From assembly GCF_040115645.1 (NCBI RefSeq), contig NW_027096018.1:992001-1056000 (forward strand): a DNA stretch of 64,000 bases, in the 5' to 3' direction. A program made the position numbers and the translations under genes. Below the pieces are notes generated by a model that did no database searches, was not told the origin of the DNA, and saw only the letters and a program-made list of their open reading frames with translations. This stretch comes from Euwallacea fornicatus (lineage: Eukaryota > Arthropoda > Insecta > Coleoptera > Curculionidae). Position 1 is the first letter of the stretch. Each line of letters starts with the position of its first letter. Positions 1 through 14,085 of the stretch are shown one piece after another.

Positions 1-2706
1 CAACTTTTGTGACTTTTCAAACTTTGAAGCTCGATAACTTCGGCAAATGTGGACCAAATTTCTTAAACAAAGTGTCAAACTAATCACCTCAACGAGATTT
101 TGAAGATGTCGCAACACATCATGATTACATCTTGTTGCACTTCCAAGAAAAATAGTACTTTATGTGCTCAAACACACAACTTGTGTGACTTTTCAAACTT
201 TGAAGCTCGATAACTTCGGCAAATGAGGACCAAATTTGTTAAACAAAGTGTCAAATTAATCACCTCAACGAGATTTTGAAGATGTAACAAAACATCATGA
301 TTACATCTTGTTGAATTTCCAAGAAAAATAGTACTTTATGTGCTCAAACACACAACTTTTGTGACTTTTCAAACTTTGAATCTCTATAACTTCGGCAAAT
401 GAGGACCAAATTTGTTACACAAAGTGTCAAATTAATCAGCTCGAAGAGATTTTGAATATGTCACAACACATCATGATTGCATCTTGTTGAATTTCCAAGA
501 AAAATAGTACTTTATGTGCTCAAACACACAACTTTTGTGACTTTTCAAACTTTGAAGCTCGATAACTTCGGCAAATGAGGACCAAATTTGTTAAGCAGAG
601 TGTCAAATTAATCAGCTCGATGAGATCTTTAACATGACACAACACATCAGAATTGCATCTTGTTGAACTTCCAAGAAAAATAGTACTTTATGTGCTCAAA
701 CACACATATTTTGTGACCTTTCAATCTTTGAATCTCGATAACTTCGGCAAATGAGGACCAAATTTGTTACACAAAGTGTCAAATTAATCAGCTAGATGAG
801 ATCTTTAACATGACACAACACATCAGAATTGCATCTTGTTGAACTTCCAAGAAAAATAGTACTTTATGTGCTCAAACACACAACTTGTGTGACTTTTCAA
901 ACTTTGAAGCTCGATAACTTCGGCAAATGGGGACCAAATTTGTTAAACAAAGTGTCAAATTAATCACCTCAACGAGATTTTGAAGATGTCACAACACATC
1001 ATGATTACATCTTGTTGAACTTCCAAGAAAAATAGTACTTTATGTGCTCAAACACACAACTTTTGTGACTTTTCAAACTTTGATGCTCGATAGCTTCGAC
1101 AAATGAAGACCAAATTTGTTAAACAAAGTGTCAAATTAATCAGCTCGACGAGATTTTGAATATGTCACAACACATCAGAATTGCATCTTCTTGAACTTCC
1201 AAGAAAAATAATACTTTATGTGCTCAAACACACAACTTTTGTGACTTTTCAAACTTTGAAGCTCGATAACTTCGGCAAATGAGGACCAAATTTGTTAAAC
1301 AGAGTGTCAAATTAATCAGCTCGATGAGATCTTTAACATGACACAACACATCAGAATTGCATCTTGTTGAACTTCCAAGAAAAATAGTACTTTATGTGCT
1401 CAAACACACAACTTGTGTGACTTTTCAAACTTTGAAGCTCGATAACTTCGGCAAATGAGGACCAAATTTGTTAAACAAAGTGTCAAATTAATCACCTCAA
1501 CGAGATTTTGAAGATGTCGCAACACATCATGATTACATCTTGTTGAACTTCCAAGAAAAATAGTACTTTATGTGCTCAAACACACAACTTTTGTGACTTT
1601 TCAAACTTTGATGCTCGATAGCTTCGACAAATGAAGACCAAATTTGTTAAACAATGTGTCAAATTAATCAGCTCGACGAGATTTTGAATATGTCACAACA
1701 CATCGTGATTGCATCTTGTTGAATTTCCAAGAAAAATAGTACTTTATGTGCTCAAACACACAACTTTTGTGACTTTTCAAACTTTGAAGCTCGATAACTT
1801 CGCCAAATGAGGACCAAATTTGTTAAACAGAGTGTCAAATTAATCAGCTCGACGAGATTTTGAATATGTCACAACACATCATGATTGCATCTTGTTGAAT
1901 TTCCAAGAAAAATAGTACTTTATGTGCTCAAACACACATATTTTGTGACTTTTCAAACTTTGAATCACGATAACTTCGGCAAATGAGGACGAAATTTGTT
2001 AAACAGAGTGTCAAATTAATCAGCTCGATGAGATCTTTAACATGACACAACACATCAGAATTGCATCTTCTTGAACTTCCAAGAAAAATAGTACTTTATG
2101 TGCTCAAACACACAACTTTTGTGACTTTTCAAACTTTGAAGCTCGATAACTTCGGCAAATGAGGACCACATTTGTTAAACAGAGTGTCAAATTAATCAGC
2201 TCGATGAGATCTTTAACATGACACAACACATCAGAATTGCATCTTGTTGAACTTCCAAGAAAAATAGTACTTTATGTGCTCAAACACACATATTTTGTGA
2301 CCTTTCAATCTTTGAATCTCGATAACTTCGGCAAATGAGGACCAAATTTGTTACACAAAGTGTCAAATTAATCAGCTCGATGCGATTTTGAATATGTCAC
2401 AACACATCATGATTGCATCTTGTTGAATTTCCAAGAAAAATAGTACTTTATGTGCTCAAACACACAACTTTTGTGACTTTTCAAACTTTGAAGCTCGATA
2501 ACTTCGGCAAATGAGGACCAAATTTGTTAAACAGAGTGTCAAATTAATCAGCTAGATGAGATCTTTAACATGACACAACACATCAGAATTGCATCTTGTT
2601 GAACTTCCAAGAAAAATAGTACTTTATGTGCTCAAACACACAACTTGTGTGACTTTTCAAACTTTGAAGCTCGATAACTTCGGCAAATGGGGACCAAATT
2701 TGTTAA
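1..2706. repeat. Higher-order satellite block alpha, copy 1
   Basis: This run matches 6513-9218 at an offset of 6512 bp (37 monomers). It includes rare private variants: AATAATACTT near 1208, GAATCACGATAAC near 1963, GAGGACGAAATTT near 1985 and GAGGACCACATTT near 2160. A visible difference is GCTCGAAGAG here versus GCTCGATGAG in copy 2, near 439. Identity ends near 2707, where this copy has AACAAAG and the other AACAGAG. The first five or so monomers (1 to about 940) recur again at 3169. Confidence 0.88.
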
Positions 2707-4048
2707 ACAAAGTGTCAAATTAATCACCTCAACGAGATTTTGAAGATGTCACAACACATCATGATTACATCTTGTTGAACTTCCAAGAAAAATAGTACTT
2801 TATGTGCTCAAACACACAACTTTTGTGACTTTTCAAACTTTGATGCTCGATAGCTTCGACAAATGAAGACCAAATTTGTTAAACAATGTGTCAAATTAAT
2901 CAGCTCGACGAGATTTTGAATATGTCACAACACATCGTGATTGCATCTTGTTGAATTTCCAAGAAAAATAGTACTTTATGTGCTCAAACACACATATTTT
3001 GTGACCTTTCAATCTTTGAATCTCGATAACTTCGGCAAATGAGGACCAAATTTGTTAAACAAAGTGTCAAATTAATCACCTCAACGAGATTTTGAAGATG
3101 TCACAACACATCATGATTACATCTTGTTGAACTTCCAAGAAAAATAGTACGTTATGTGGTCAAACACACAACTTTTGTGACTTTTCAAACTTTGAAGCTC
3201 GATAACTTCGGCAAATGTGGACCAAATTTCTTAAACAAAGTGTCAAACTAATCACCTCAACGAGATTTTGAAGATGTCGCAACACATCATGATTACATCT
3301 TGTTGCACTTCCAAGAAAAATAGTACTTTATGTGCTCAAACACACAACTTGTGTGACTTTTCAAACTTTGAAGCTCGATAACTTCGGCAAATGAGGACCA
3401 AATTTGTTAAACAAAGTGTCAAATTAATCACCTCAACGAGATTTTGAAGATGTAACAAAACATCATGATTACATCTTGTTGAATTTCCAAGAAAAATAGT
3501 ACTTTATGTGCTCAAACACACAAATTTTGTGACTTTTCAAACTTTGAATCTCTATAACTTCGGCAAATGAGGACCAAATTTGTTACACAAAGTGTCAAAT
3601 TAATCAGCTCGATGAGATTTTGAATATGTCACAACACATCATGATTGCATCTTGTTGAATTTCCAAGAAAAATAGTACTTTATGTGCTCAAACACACAAC
3701 TTTTGTGACTTTTCAAACTTTGAAGCTCGATAACTTCGGCAAATGAGGACCAAATTTGTTAAGCAGAGTGTCAAATTAATCAGCTCGATGAGATCTTTAA
3801 CATGACACAACACATCAGAATTGCATCTTGTTGAACTTCCAAGAAAAATAGTACTTTATGTGCTCAAACACACATATTTTGTGACCTTTCAATCTTTGAA
3901 TCTCGATAACTTCGGCAAATGAGGACCAAATTTGTTACACAAAGTGTCAAATTAATCAGCTAGATGAGATCTTTAACATGACACAACACATCAGAATTGC
4001 ATCTTGTTGAACTTCCAAGAAAAATAGTACTTTATGTGCTCAAACACA

Positions 4049-5898
4049 CAACTTGTGTGACTTTTCAAACTTTGAAGCTCGATAACTTCGGCAAATGGGG
4101 ACCAAATTTGTTAAACAGAGTGTCAAATTAATCAGCTCGACGAGATTTTGAATATGTCACAACACATCATGATTGCATCTTGTTGAATTTCCAAGAAAAA
4201 TAGTACTTTATGTGCTCAAACACACATATTTTGTGACCTTTCAATCTTTGAATCTCGATAACTTCGGCAAATGAGGACCAAATTTGTTAAACAAAGTGTC
4301 AAATTAATCACCTCAACGAGATTTTGAAGATGTCACAACACATCATGATTACATCTTGTTGAACTTCCAAGAAAAATAGTACTTTATGTGGTCAAACACA
4401 CAACTTTTGTGACTTTTCAAACTTTGAAGCTCGATAACTTCGGCAAATGTGGACCAACTTTCTTAAACAAAGTGTCAAAGTAATCACCTCATCGAGATTT
4501 TGAAGATGTCGCAACACATCATGATTACATCTTGTTGAACTTCCAAGAAAAATAGTACTTTATGTGCTCAAACACACAACTTTTGTGACTTTTCAAACTT
4601 TGAAGCTCGATAACTTCGGCAAATGAGGACCAAATTTGTTAAACAGAGTGTCAAATTAATCAGCTCGACGAGATTTTGAATATGTCACAACACATCATGA
4701 TTGCATCTTGTTGAATTTCCAAGAAAAATAGTACTTTATGTGCTCAAACACACATATTTTGTGACCTTTCAATCTTTGAATCTCGATAACTTCGGCAAAT
4801 GAGGACCAAATTTGTTAAACAAAGTGTCAAATTAATCACCTCAACGAGATTTTGAAGATGTCACAACACATCATGATTACATCTTGTTGAACTTCCAAGA
4901 AAAATAGTACGTTATGTGGTCAAACACACAACTTTTGTGACTTTTCAAACTTTGAAGCTCGATAACTTCGGCAAATGTGGACCAAATTTCTTAAACAAAG
5001 TGTCAAACTAATCACCTCAACGAGATTTTGAAGATGTCGCAACACATCATGATTACATCTTGTTGCACTTCCAAGAAAAATAGTACTTTATGTGCTCAAA
5101 CACACAACTTGTGTGACTTTTCAAACTTTGAAGCTCGATAACTTCGGCAAATGAGGACCAAATTTGTTAAACAAAGTGTCAAATTAATCACCTCAACGAG
5201 ATTTTGAAGATGTAACAACACATCATGATTACATCTTGTTGAATTTCCAAGAAAAATAGTACTTTATGTGCTCAAACACACAACTTTTGTGACTTTTCAA
5301 ACTTTGAATCTCTATAACTTCGGCGAATGAGGACCAAATTTGTTACACAAAGTGTCAAATTAATCAGCTCGATGAGATTTTGAATATGTCACAACACATC
5401 ATGATTGCATCTTGTTGAATTTCCAAGAAAAATAGTACTTTATGTGCTCAAACACACAACTTTTGTGACTTTTCAAACTTTGAAGCTCGATAACTTCGGC
5501 AAATGAGGACCAAATTTGTTAAGCAGAGTGTCAAATTAATCAGCTCGATGAGATCTTTAACATGACACAACACATCAGAATTGCATCTTGTTGAACTTCC
5601 AAGAAAAATAGTACTTTATGTGCTCAAACACACATATTTTGTGACCTTTCAATCTTTGAATCTCGATAACTTCGGCAAATGAGGACCAAATTTGTTACAC
5701 AAAGTGTCAAATTAATCAGCTCGATGAAATTTTGAATATGTCACAACACATCATGATTGCATCTTGTTGAATTTCCAAGAAAAATAGTACTTTATGTGCT
5801 CAAACACACATATTTTGTGACTTTTCAAACTTTGAATCACGATAACTTCGGCAAATGAGGACCAAATTTGTTAAACAGAGTGTCAAATTAATCAGCTA
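4049..5898. repeat. Higher-order satellite block beta, copy 1
   Basis: Matches 9153-11002 at an offset of 5104 bp (29 monomers). Shared private variants include GTGGACCAACTTTC near 4450, GTACGTTATGTGG near 4910 and GATGAAATTTTG near 5724. Only scattered differences are seen, such as CGGCGAATG here against CGGCAAATG in copy 2. The match ends where this copy has GCTAGATG and the other GCTCGATG. Confidence 0.85.
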
Positions 5899-6512
5899 GA
5901 TGAGATCTTTAACATGACACAACACATCAGAATTGCATCTTGTTGAACTTCCAAGAAAAATAGTACTTTATGTGCTCAAACACACAACTTGTGTGACTTT
6001 TCAAACTTTGAAGCTCGATAACTTCGGCAAATGGGGACCAAATTTGTTAAACAAAGTGTCAAATTAATCACCTCAACGAGATTTTGAAGATGTCACAACA
6101 CATCATGATTACATCTTGTTGAACTTCCAAGAAAAATAGTACTTTATGTGCTCAAACACACAACTTTTGTGACTTTTCAAACTTTGATGCTCGATAGCTT
6201 CGACAAATGAAGACCAAATTTGTTAAACAATGTGTCAAATTAATCAGCTCGACGAGATTTTGAATATGTCACAACACATCGTGATTGCATCTTGTTGAAT
6301 TTCCAAGAAAAATAGTACTTTATGTGCTCAAACACACATATTTTGTGACCTTTCAATCTTTGAATCTCGATAACTTCGGCAAATGAGGACCAAATTTGTT
6401 AAACAAAGTGTCAAATTAATCACCTCAACGAGATTTTGAAGATGTCACAACACATCATGATTACATCTTGTTGAACTTCCAAGAAAAATAGTACGTTATG
6501 TGGTCAAACACA

Positions 6513-9218
6513 CAACTTTTGTGACTTTTCAAACTTTGAAGCTCGATAACTTCGGCAAATGTGGACCAAATTTCTTAAACAAAGTGTCAAACTAATCACC
6601 TCAACGAGATTTTGAAGATGTCGCAACACATCATGATTACATCTTGTTGCACTTCCAAGAAAAATAGTACTTTATGTGCTCAAACACACAACTTGTGTGA
6701 CTTTTCAAACTTTGAAGCTCGATAACTTCGGCAAATGAGGACCAAATTTGTTAAACAAAGTGTCAAATTAATCACCTCAACGAGATTTTGAAGATGTAAC
6801 AAAACATCATGATTACATCTTGTTGAATTTCCAAGAAAAATAGTACTTTATGTGCTCAAACACACAACTTTTGTGACTTTTCAAACTTTGAATCTCTATA
6901 ACTTCGGCAAATGAGGACCAAATTTGTTACACAAAGTGTCAAATTAATCAGCTCGATGAGATTTTGAATATGTCACAACACATCATGATTGCATCTTGTT
7001 GAATTTCCAAGAAAAATAGTACTTTATGTGCTCAAACACACAACTTTTGTGACTTTTCAAACTTTGAAGCTCGATAACTTCGGCAAATGAGGACCAAATT
7101 TGTTAAGCAGAGTGTCAAATTAATCAGCTCGATGAGATCTTTAACATGACACAACACATCAGAATTGCATCTTGTTGAACTTCCAAGAAAAATAGTACTT
7201 TATGTGCTCAAACACACATATTTTGTGACCTTTCAATCTTTGAATCTCGATAACTTCGGCAAATGAGGACCAAATTTGTTACACAAAGTGTCAAATTAAT
7301 CAGCTAGATGAGATCTTTAACATGACACAACACATCAGAATTGCATCTTGTTGAACTTCCAAGAAAAATAGTACTTTATGTGCTCAAACACACAACTTGT
7401 GTGACTTTTCAAACTTTGAAGCTCGATAACTTCGGCAAATGGGGACCAAATTTGTTAAACAAAGTGTCAAATTAATCACCTCAACGAGATTTTGAAGATG
7501 TCACAACACATCATGATTACATCTTGTTGAACTTCCAAGAAAAATAGTACTTTATGTGCTCAAACACACAACTTTTGTGACTTTTCAAACTTTGATGCTC
7601 GATAGCTTCGACAAATGAAGACCAAATTTGTTAAACAAAGTGTCAAATTAATCAGCTCGACGAGATTTTGAATATGTCACAACACATCAGAATTGCATCT
7701 TCTTGAACTTCCAAGAAAAATAATACTTTATGTGCTCAAACACACAACTTTTGTGACTTTTCAAACTTTGAAGCTCGATAACTTCGGCAAATGAGGACCA
7801 AATTTGTTAAACAGAGTGTCAAATTAATCAGCTCGATGAGATCTTTAACATGACACAACACATCAGAATTGCATCTTGTTGAACTTCCAAGAAAAATAGT
7901 ACTTTATGTGCTCAAACACACAACTTGTGTGACTTTTCAAACTTTGAAGCTCGATAACTTCGGCAAATGAGGACCAAATTTGTTAAACAAAGTGTCAAAT
8001 TAATCACCTCAACGAGATTTTGAAGATGTCGCAACACATCATGATTACATCTTGTTGAACTTCCAAGAAAAATAGTACTTTATGTGCTCAAACACACAAC
8101 TTTTGTGACTTTTCAAACTTTGATGCTCGATAGCTTCGACAAATGAAGACCAAATTTGTTAAACAATGTGTCAAATTAATCAGCTCGACGAGATTTTGAA
8201 TATGTCACAACACATCGTGATTGCATCTTGTTGAATTTCCAAGAAAAATAGTACTTTATGTGCTCAAACACACAACTTTTGTGACTTTTCAAACTTTGAA
8301 GCTCGATAACTTCGCCAAATGAGGACCAAATTTGTTAAACAGAGTGTCAAATTAATCAGCTCGACGAGATTTTGAATATGTCACAACACATCATGATTGC
8401 ATCTTGTTGAATTTCCAAGAAAAATAGTACTTTATGTGCTCAAACACACATATTTTGTGACTTTTCAAACTTTGAATCACGATAACTTCGGCAAATGAGG
8501 ACGAAATTTGTTAAACAGAGTGTCAAATTAATCAGCTCGATGAGATCTTTAACATGACACAACACATCAGAATTGCATCTTCTTGAACTTCCAAGAAAAA
8601 TAGTACTTTATGTGCTCAAACACACAACTTTTGTGACTTTTCAAACTTTGAAGCTCGATAACTTCGGCAAATGAGGACCACATTTGTTAAACAGAGTGTC
8701 AAATTAATCAGCTCGATGAGATCTTTAACATGACACAACACATCAGAATTGCATCTTGTTGAACTTCCAAGAAAAATAGTACTTTATGTGCTCAAACACA
8801 CATATTTTGTGACCTTTCAATCTTTGAATCTCGATAACTTCGGCAAATGAGGACCAAATTTGTTACACAAAGTGTCAAATTAATCAGCTCGATGCGATTT
8901 TGAATATGTCACAACACATCATGATTGCATCTTGTTGAATTTCCAAGAAAAATAGTACTTTATGTGCTCAAACACACAACTTTTGTGACTTTTCAAACTT
9001 TGAAGCTCGATAACTTCGGCAAATGAGGACCAAATTTGTTAAACAGAGTGTCAAATTAATCAGCTAGATGAGATCTTTAACATGACACAACACATCAGAA
9101 TTGCATCTTGTTGAACTTCCAAGAAAAATAGTACTTTATGTGCTCAAACACACAACTTGTGTGACTTTTCAAACTTTGAAGCTCGATAACTTCGGCAAAT
9201 GGGGACCAAATTTGTTAA
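6513..9218. repeat. Higher-order satellite block alpha, copy 2
   Basis: Second copy of the block at 1-2706, in the same orientation and monomer phase. It reproduces the rare variant monomers in the same order, so it arose by duplication of a multi-monomer segment rather than independent mutation. Confidence 0.88.
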
Positions 9219-11002
9219 ACAGAGTGTCAAATTAATCAGCTCGACGAGATTTTGAATATGTCACAACACATCATGATTGCATCTTGTTGAATTTCCAAGA
9301 AAAATAGTACTTTATGTGCTCAAACACACATATTTTGTGACCTTTCAATCTTTGAATCTCGATAACTTCGGCAAATGAGGACCAAATTTGTTAAACAAAG
9401 TGTCAAATTAATCACCTCAACGAGATTTTGAAGATGTCACAACACATCATGATTACATCTTGTTGAACTTCCAAGAAAAATAGTACTTTATGTGGTCAAA
9501 CACACAACTTTTGTGACTTTTCAAACTTTGAAGCTCGATAACTTCGGCAAATGTGGACCAACTTTCTTAAACAAAGTGTCAAAGTAATCACCTCATCGAG
9601 ATTTTGAAGATGTCGCAACACATCATGATTACATCTTGTTGAACTTCCAAGAAAAATAGTACTTTATGTGCTCAAACACACAACTTTTGTGACTTTTCAA
9701 ACTTTGAAGCTCGATAACTTCGGCAAATGAGGACCAAATTTGTTAAACAGAGTGTCAAATTAATCAGCTCGACGAGATTTTGAATATGTCACAACACATC
9801 ATGATTGCATCTTGTTGAATTTCCAAGAAAAATAGTACTTTATGTGCTCAAACACACATATTTTGTGACCTTTCAATCTTTGAATCTCGATAACTTCGGC
9901 AAATGAGGACCAAATTTGTTAAACAAAGTGTCAAATTAATCACCTCAACGAGATTTTGAAGATGTCACAACACATCATGTTTACATCTTGTTGAACTTCC
10001 AAGAAAAATAGTACGTTATGTGGTCAAACACACAACTTTTGTGACTTTTCAAACTTTGAAGCTCGATAACTTCGGCAAATGTGGACCAAATTTCTTAAAC
10101 AAAGTGTCAAACTAATCACCTCAACGAGATTTTGAAGATGTCGCAACACATCATGATTACATCTTGTTGCACTTCCAAGAAAAATAGTACTTTATGTGCT
10201 CAAACACACAACTTGTGTGACTTTTCAAACTTTGAAGCTCGATAACTTCGGCAAATGAGGACCAAATTTGTTAAACAAAGTGTCAAATTAATCACCTCAA
10301 CGAGATTTTGAAGATGTAACAACACATCATGATTACATCTTGTTGAATTTCCAAGAAAAATAGTACTTTATGTGCTCAAACACACAACTTTTGTGACTTT
10401 TCAAACTTTGAATCTCTATAACTTCGGCAAATGAGGACCAAATTTGTTACACAAAGTGTCAAATTAATCAGCTCGATGAGATTTTGAATATGTCACAACA
10501 CATCATGATTGCATCTTGTTGAATTTCCAAGAAAAATAGTACTTTATGTGCTCAAACACACAACTTTTGTGACTTTTCAAACTTTGAAGCTCGATAACTT
10601 CGGCAAATGAGGACCAAATTTGTTAAGCAGAGTGTCAAATTAATCAGCTCGATGAGATCTTTAACATGACACAACACATCAGAATTGCATCTTGTTGAAC
10701 TTCCAAGAAAAATAGTACTTTATGTGCTCAAACACACATATTTTGTGACCTTTCAATCTTTGAATCTCGATAACTTCGGCAAATGAGGACCAAATTTGTT
10801 ACACAAAGTGTCAAATTAATCAGCTCGATGAAATTTTGAATATGTCACAACACATCATGATTGCATCTTGTTGAATTTCCAAGAAAAATAGTACTTTATG
10901 TGCTCAAACACACATATTTTGTGACTTTTCAAACTTTGAATCACGATAACTTCGGCAAATGAGGACCAAATTTGTTAAACAGAGTGTCAAATTAATCAGC
11001 TC
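9153..11002. repeat. Higher-order satellite block beta, copy 2
   Basis: Second copy of the 4049-5898 block. It starts inside the region where alpha copy 2 stops matching, so the array is a mosaic of overlapping duplicated segments rather than a simple n-mer repeat. Confidence 0.85.
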
Positions 11003-12848
11003 GATGAGATCTTTAACATGACACATCACATCAGAATTGCATCTTGTTGAACTTCCAAGAAAAATAGTACTTTATGTGGTCAAACACACAACTTTTGTGA
11101 CTTTTCAAACTTTGAAGCTCGATAACTTCGGCAAATGTGGACCAAATTTCTTAAACAAAGTGTCAAAGTAATCACCTCATCGAGATTTTGAAGATGTCGC
11201 AACACATCATGATTACATCTTGTTGAACTTCCAAGAAAAATAGTACTTTATGTGCTCAAACACACAACTTTTGTGACTTTTCAAACTTTGATGCTCGATA
11301 GCTTCGACAAATGAAGACCAAATTTGTTAAACAGAGTGTCAAATTAATCAGCTCGACGAGATTTTGAATATGTCACAACACATCATGATTGCATCTTGTT
11401 GAATTTCCAAGAAAAATAGTACTTTATGTGCTCAAACACACATATTTTGTGACCTTTCAATCTTTGAATCTCGATAACTTCGGCAAATGAGGACGAAATT
11501 TGTTAAACAGAGTGTCAAATTAATCAGCTCGATGAGATCTTTAACATGACACAACACATCAGAATTGCATCTTATTGAACTTCCAAGAAAAATAGTACTT
11601 TATGTGCTCAAACACACAACTTATGTGACTTTTCAAACTTTGAAGCTCGATAGCTTCGGCAAATGAAGACCAAATTTGTTAAACAGAGTGTCAAATTAAT
11701 CAGCTCGACGAGATTTTGAATATGTCACAACACATCATGATTACATCTTGTTGAACTTCCAAGAAAAATAGTACTTTATGTGGTCAAACACACAACTTTT
11801 GTGACTTTTCAAACTTTGAAGCTCGATAACTTCGGCAAATGTGGACCAAATTTCTTAAACAAAGTGTCAAAGTAATCACCTCATCGAGATTTTGAAGATG
11901 TCGCAACACATCATGATTACATCTTGTTGAACTTCCAAGAAAAATAGTACTTTATGTGCTCAAACACACAACTTTTGTGACTTTTCAAACTTTGATGCTC
12001 GATAGCTTCGACAAATGAAGACCAAATTTGTTAAACAATGTGTCAAATTAATCAGCTCGACGAGATTTTGAATATGTCACAACACATCGTGATTGCATCT
12101 TGTTGCATTTTCAAGAAAAATAGTACTTTATGTGGTCAAACACACAACTTTTGTGACTTTTCCAATTTTGAAGCTCGATAACTTTGGCAAATGTGTACCA
12201 AATTTGTTAAACAGAGTGTCAAATTAATCAGCTCGACAAGGTTATGAAGATGTCACAACACATCATGATTACATCTTGTTGAAATTCCAAGAAAAATAGT
12301 ACTTTATGTGCTCAAACACACATATTTTGTGACTTTTCAAACTTTGAAGCTCGATAACTTCGGCAAATGAGGACCAAATTTGTTAAACAGAGTGTCAAAT
12401 TAATCAGCTCGACGAGATTTTGAATATGTCACAACACATGATGATTACATCTTATTGAACTTCCAAGAAAAATAGTACTTTATGTGCTCAAACACACAAT
12501 TTATGTGACTTTTCAAACTTTGAAGCTCGATAGCTTCGGCAAATGAAGACCAAATTTGTTAAACAATGTGTCAAATTAATCAGCTCGACGAGATTTTGAA
12601 TATGTCACAACACATCGTGATTACATCTTGTTGAATTTCCAAGAAAAATAGTACTTTATGTGGTCAAACACACAACTTTTGTGACTTTTCAAACTTTGAA
12701 GCTCGATAACTTCGGCAAATGAGGACCAAATTTGTTAAACAGAGTGTCAAATTAATCAGCTCGACGAGATTTTGAATATGTCACAACACATCATGATTGC
12801 ATCTTGTTGAATTTCCAAGAAAAATAGTACTTTATGTGCTCAAACACA

Positions 12849-14085
12849 CAACTTGTGTGACTTTTCAAACTTTGAAGCTCGATAACTTCGGCAAATGGGG
12901 ACCAAATTTGTTAAACAGAGTGTCAAATTAATCAGCTCGACGAGATTTTGAATATGTCACAACACATCATGATTGCATCTTGTTGAATTTCCAAGAAAAA
13001 TAGTACTTTATGTGCTCAAACACACATATTTTGTGACCTTTCAATCTTTGAATCTCGATAACTTCGGCAAATGAGGACCAAATTTGTTAAACAAAGTGTC
13101 AAATTAATCACCTCAACGAGATTTTGAAGATGTCACAACACATCATGATTACATCTTGTTGAACTTCCAAGAAAAATAGTACTTTATGTGGTCAAACACA
13201 CAACTTTTGTGACTTTTCAAACTTTGAAGCTCGATAACTTCGGCAAATGTGGACCAACTTTCTTAAACAAAGTGTCAAAGTAATCACCTCATCGAGATTT
13301 TGAAGATGTCGCAACACATCATGATTACATCTTGTTGAACTTCCAAGAAAAATAGTACTTTATGTGCTCAAACACACAACTTTTGTGACTTTTCAAACTT
13401 TGAAGCTCGATAACTTCGGCAAATGAGGACCAAATTTGTTAAACAGAGTGTCAAATTAATCAGCTCGACGAGATTTTGAATATGTCACAACACATCATGA
13501 TTGCATCTTGTTGAATTTCCAAGAAAAATAGTACTTTATGTGCTCAAACACACATATTTTGTGACCTTTCAATCTTTGAATCTCGATAACTTCGGCAAAT
13601 GAGGACCAAATTTGTTAAACAAAGTGTCAAATTAATCACCTCAACGAGATTTTGAAGATGTCACAACACATCATGTTTACATCTTGTTGAACTTCCAAGA
13701 AAAATAGTACGTTATGTGGTCAAACACACAACTTTTGTGACTTTTCAAACTTTGAAGCTCGATAACTTCGGCAAATGTGGACCAAATTTCTTAAACAAAG
13801 TGTCAAACTAATCACCTCAACGAGATTTTGAAGATGTCGCAACACATCATGATTACATCTTGTTGCACTTCCAAGAAAAATAGTACTTTATGTGCTCAAA
13901 CACACAACTTGTGTGACTTTTCAAACTTTGAAGCTCGATAACTTCGGCAAATGAGGACCAAATTTGTTAAACAAAGTGTCAAATTAATCACCTCAACGAG
14001 ATTTTGAAGATGTAACAACACATCATGATTACATCTTGTTGAATTTCCAAGAAAAATAGTACTTTATGTGCTCAAACACACAACT
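12849..14085. repeat. Higher-order satellite block beta, partial copy 3
   Basis: About seven monomers match the start of the beta blocks (offset 3696 bp, 21 monomers, from copy 2). This includes the CATCATGTTTACATC variant shared with copy 2 but not copy 1, so copy 3 is closer to copy 2. The match stops at 14086. Confidence 0.8.
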
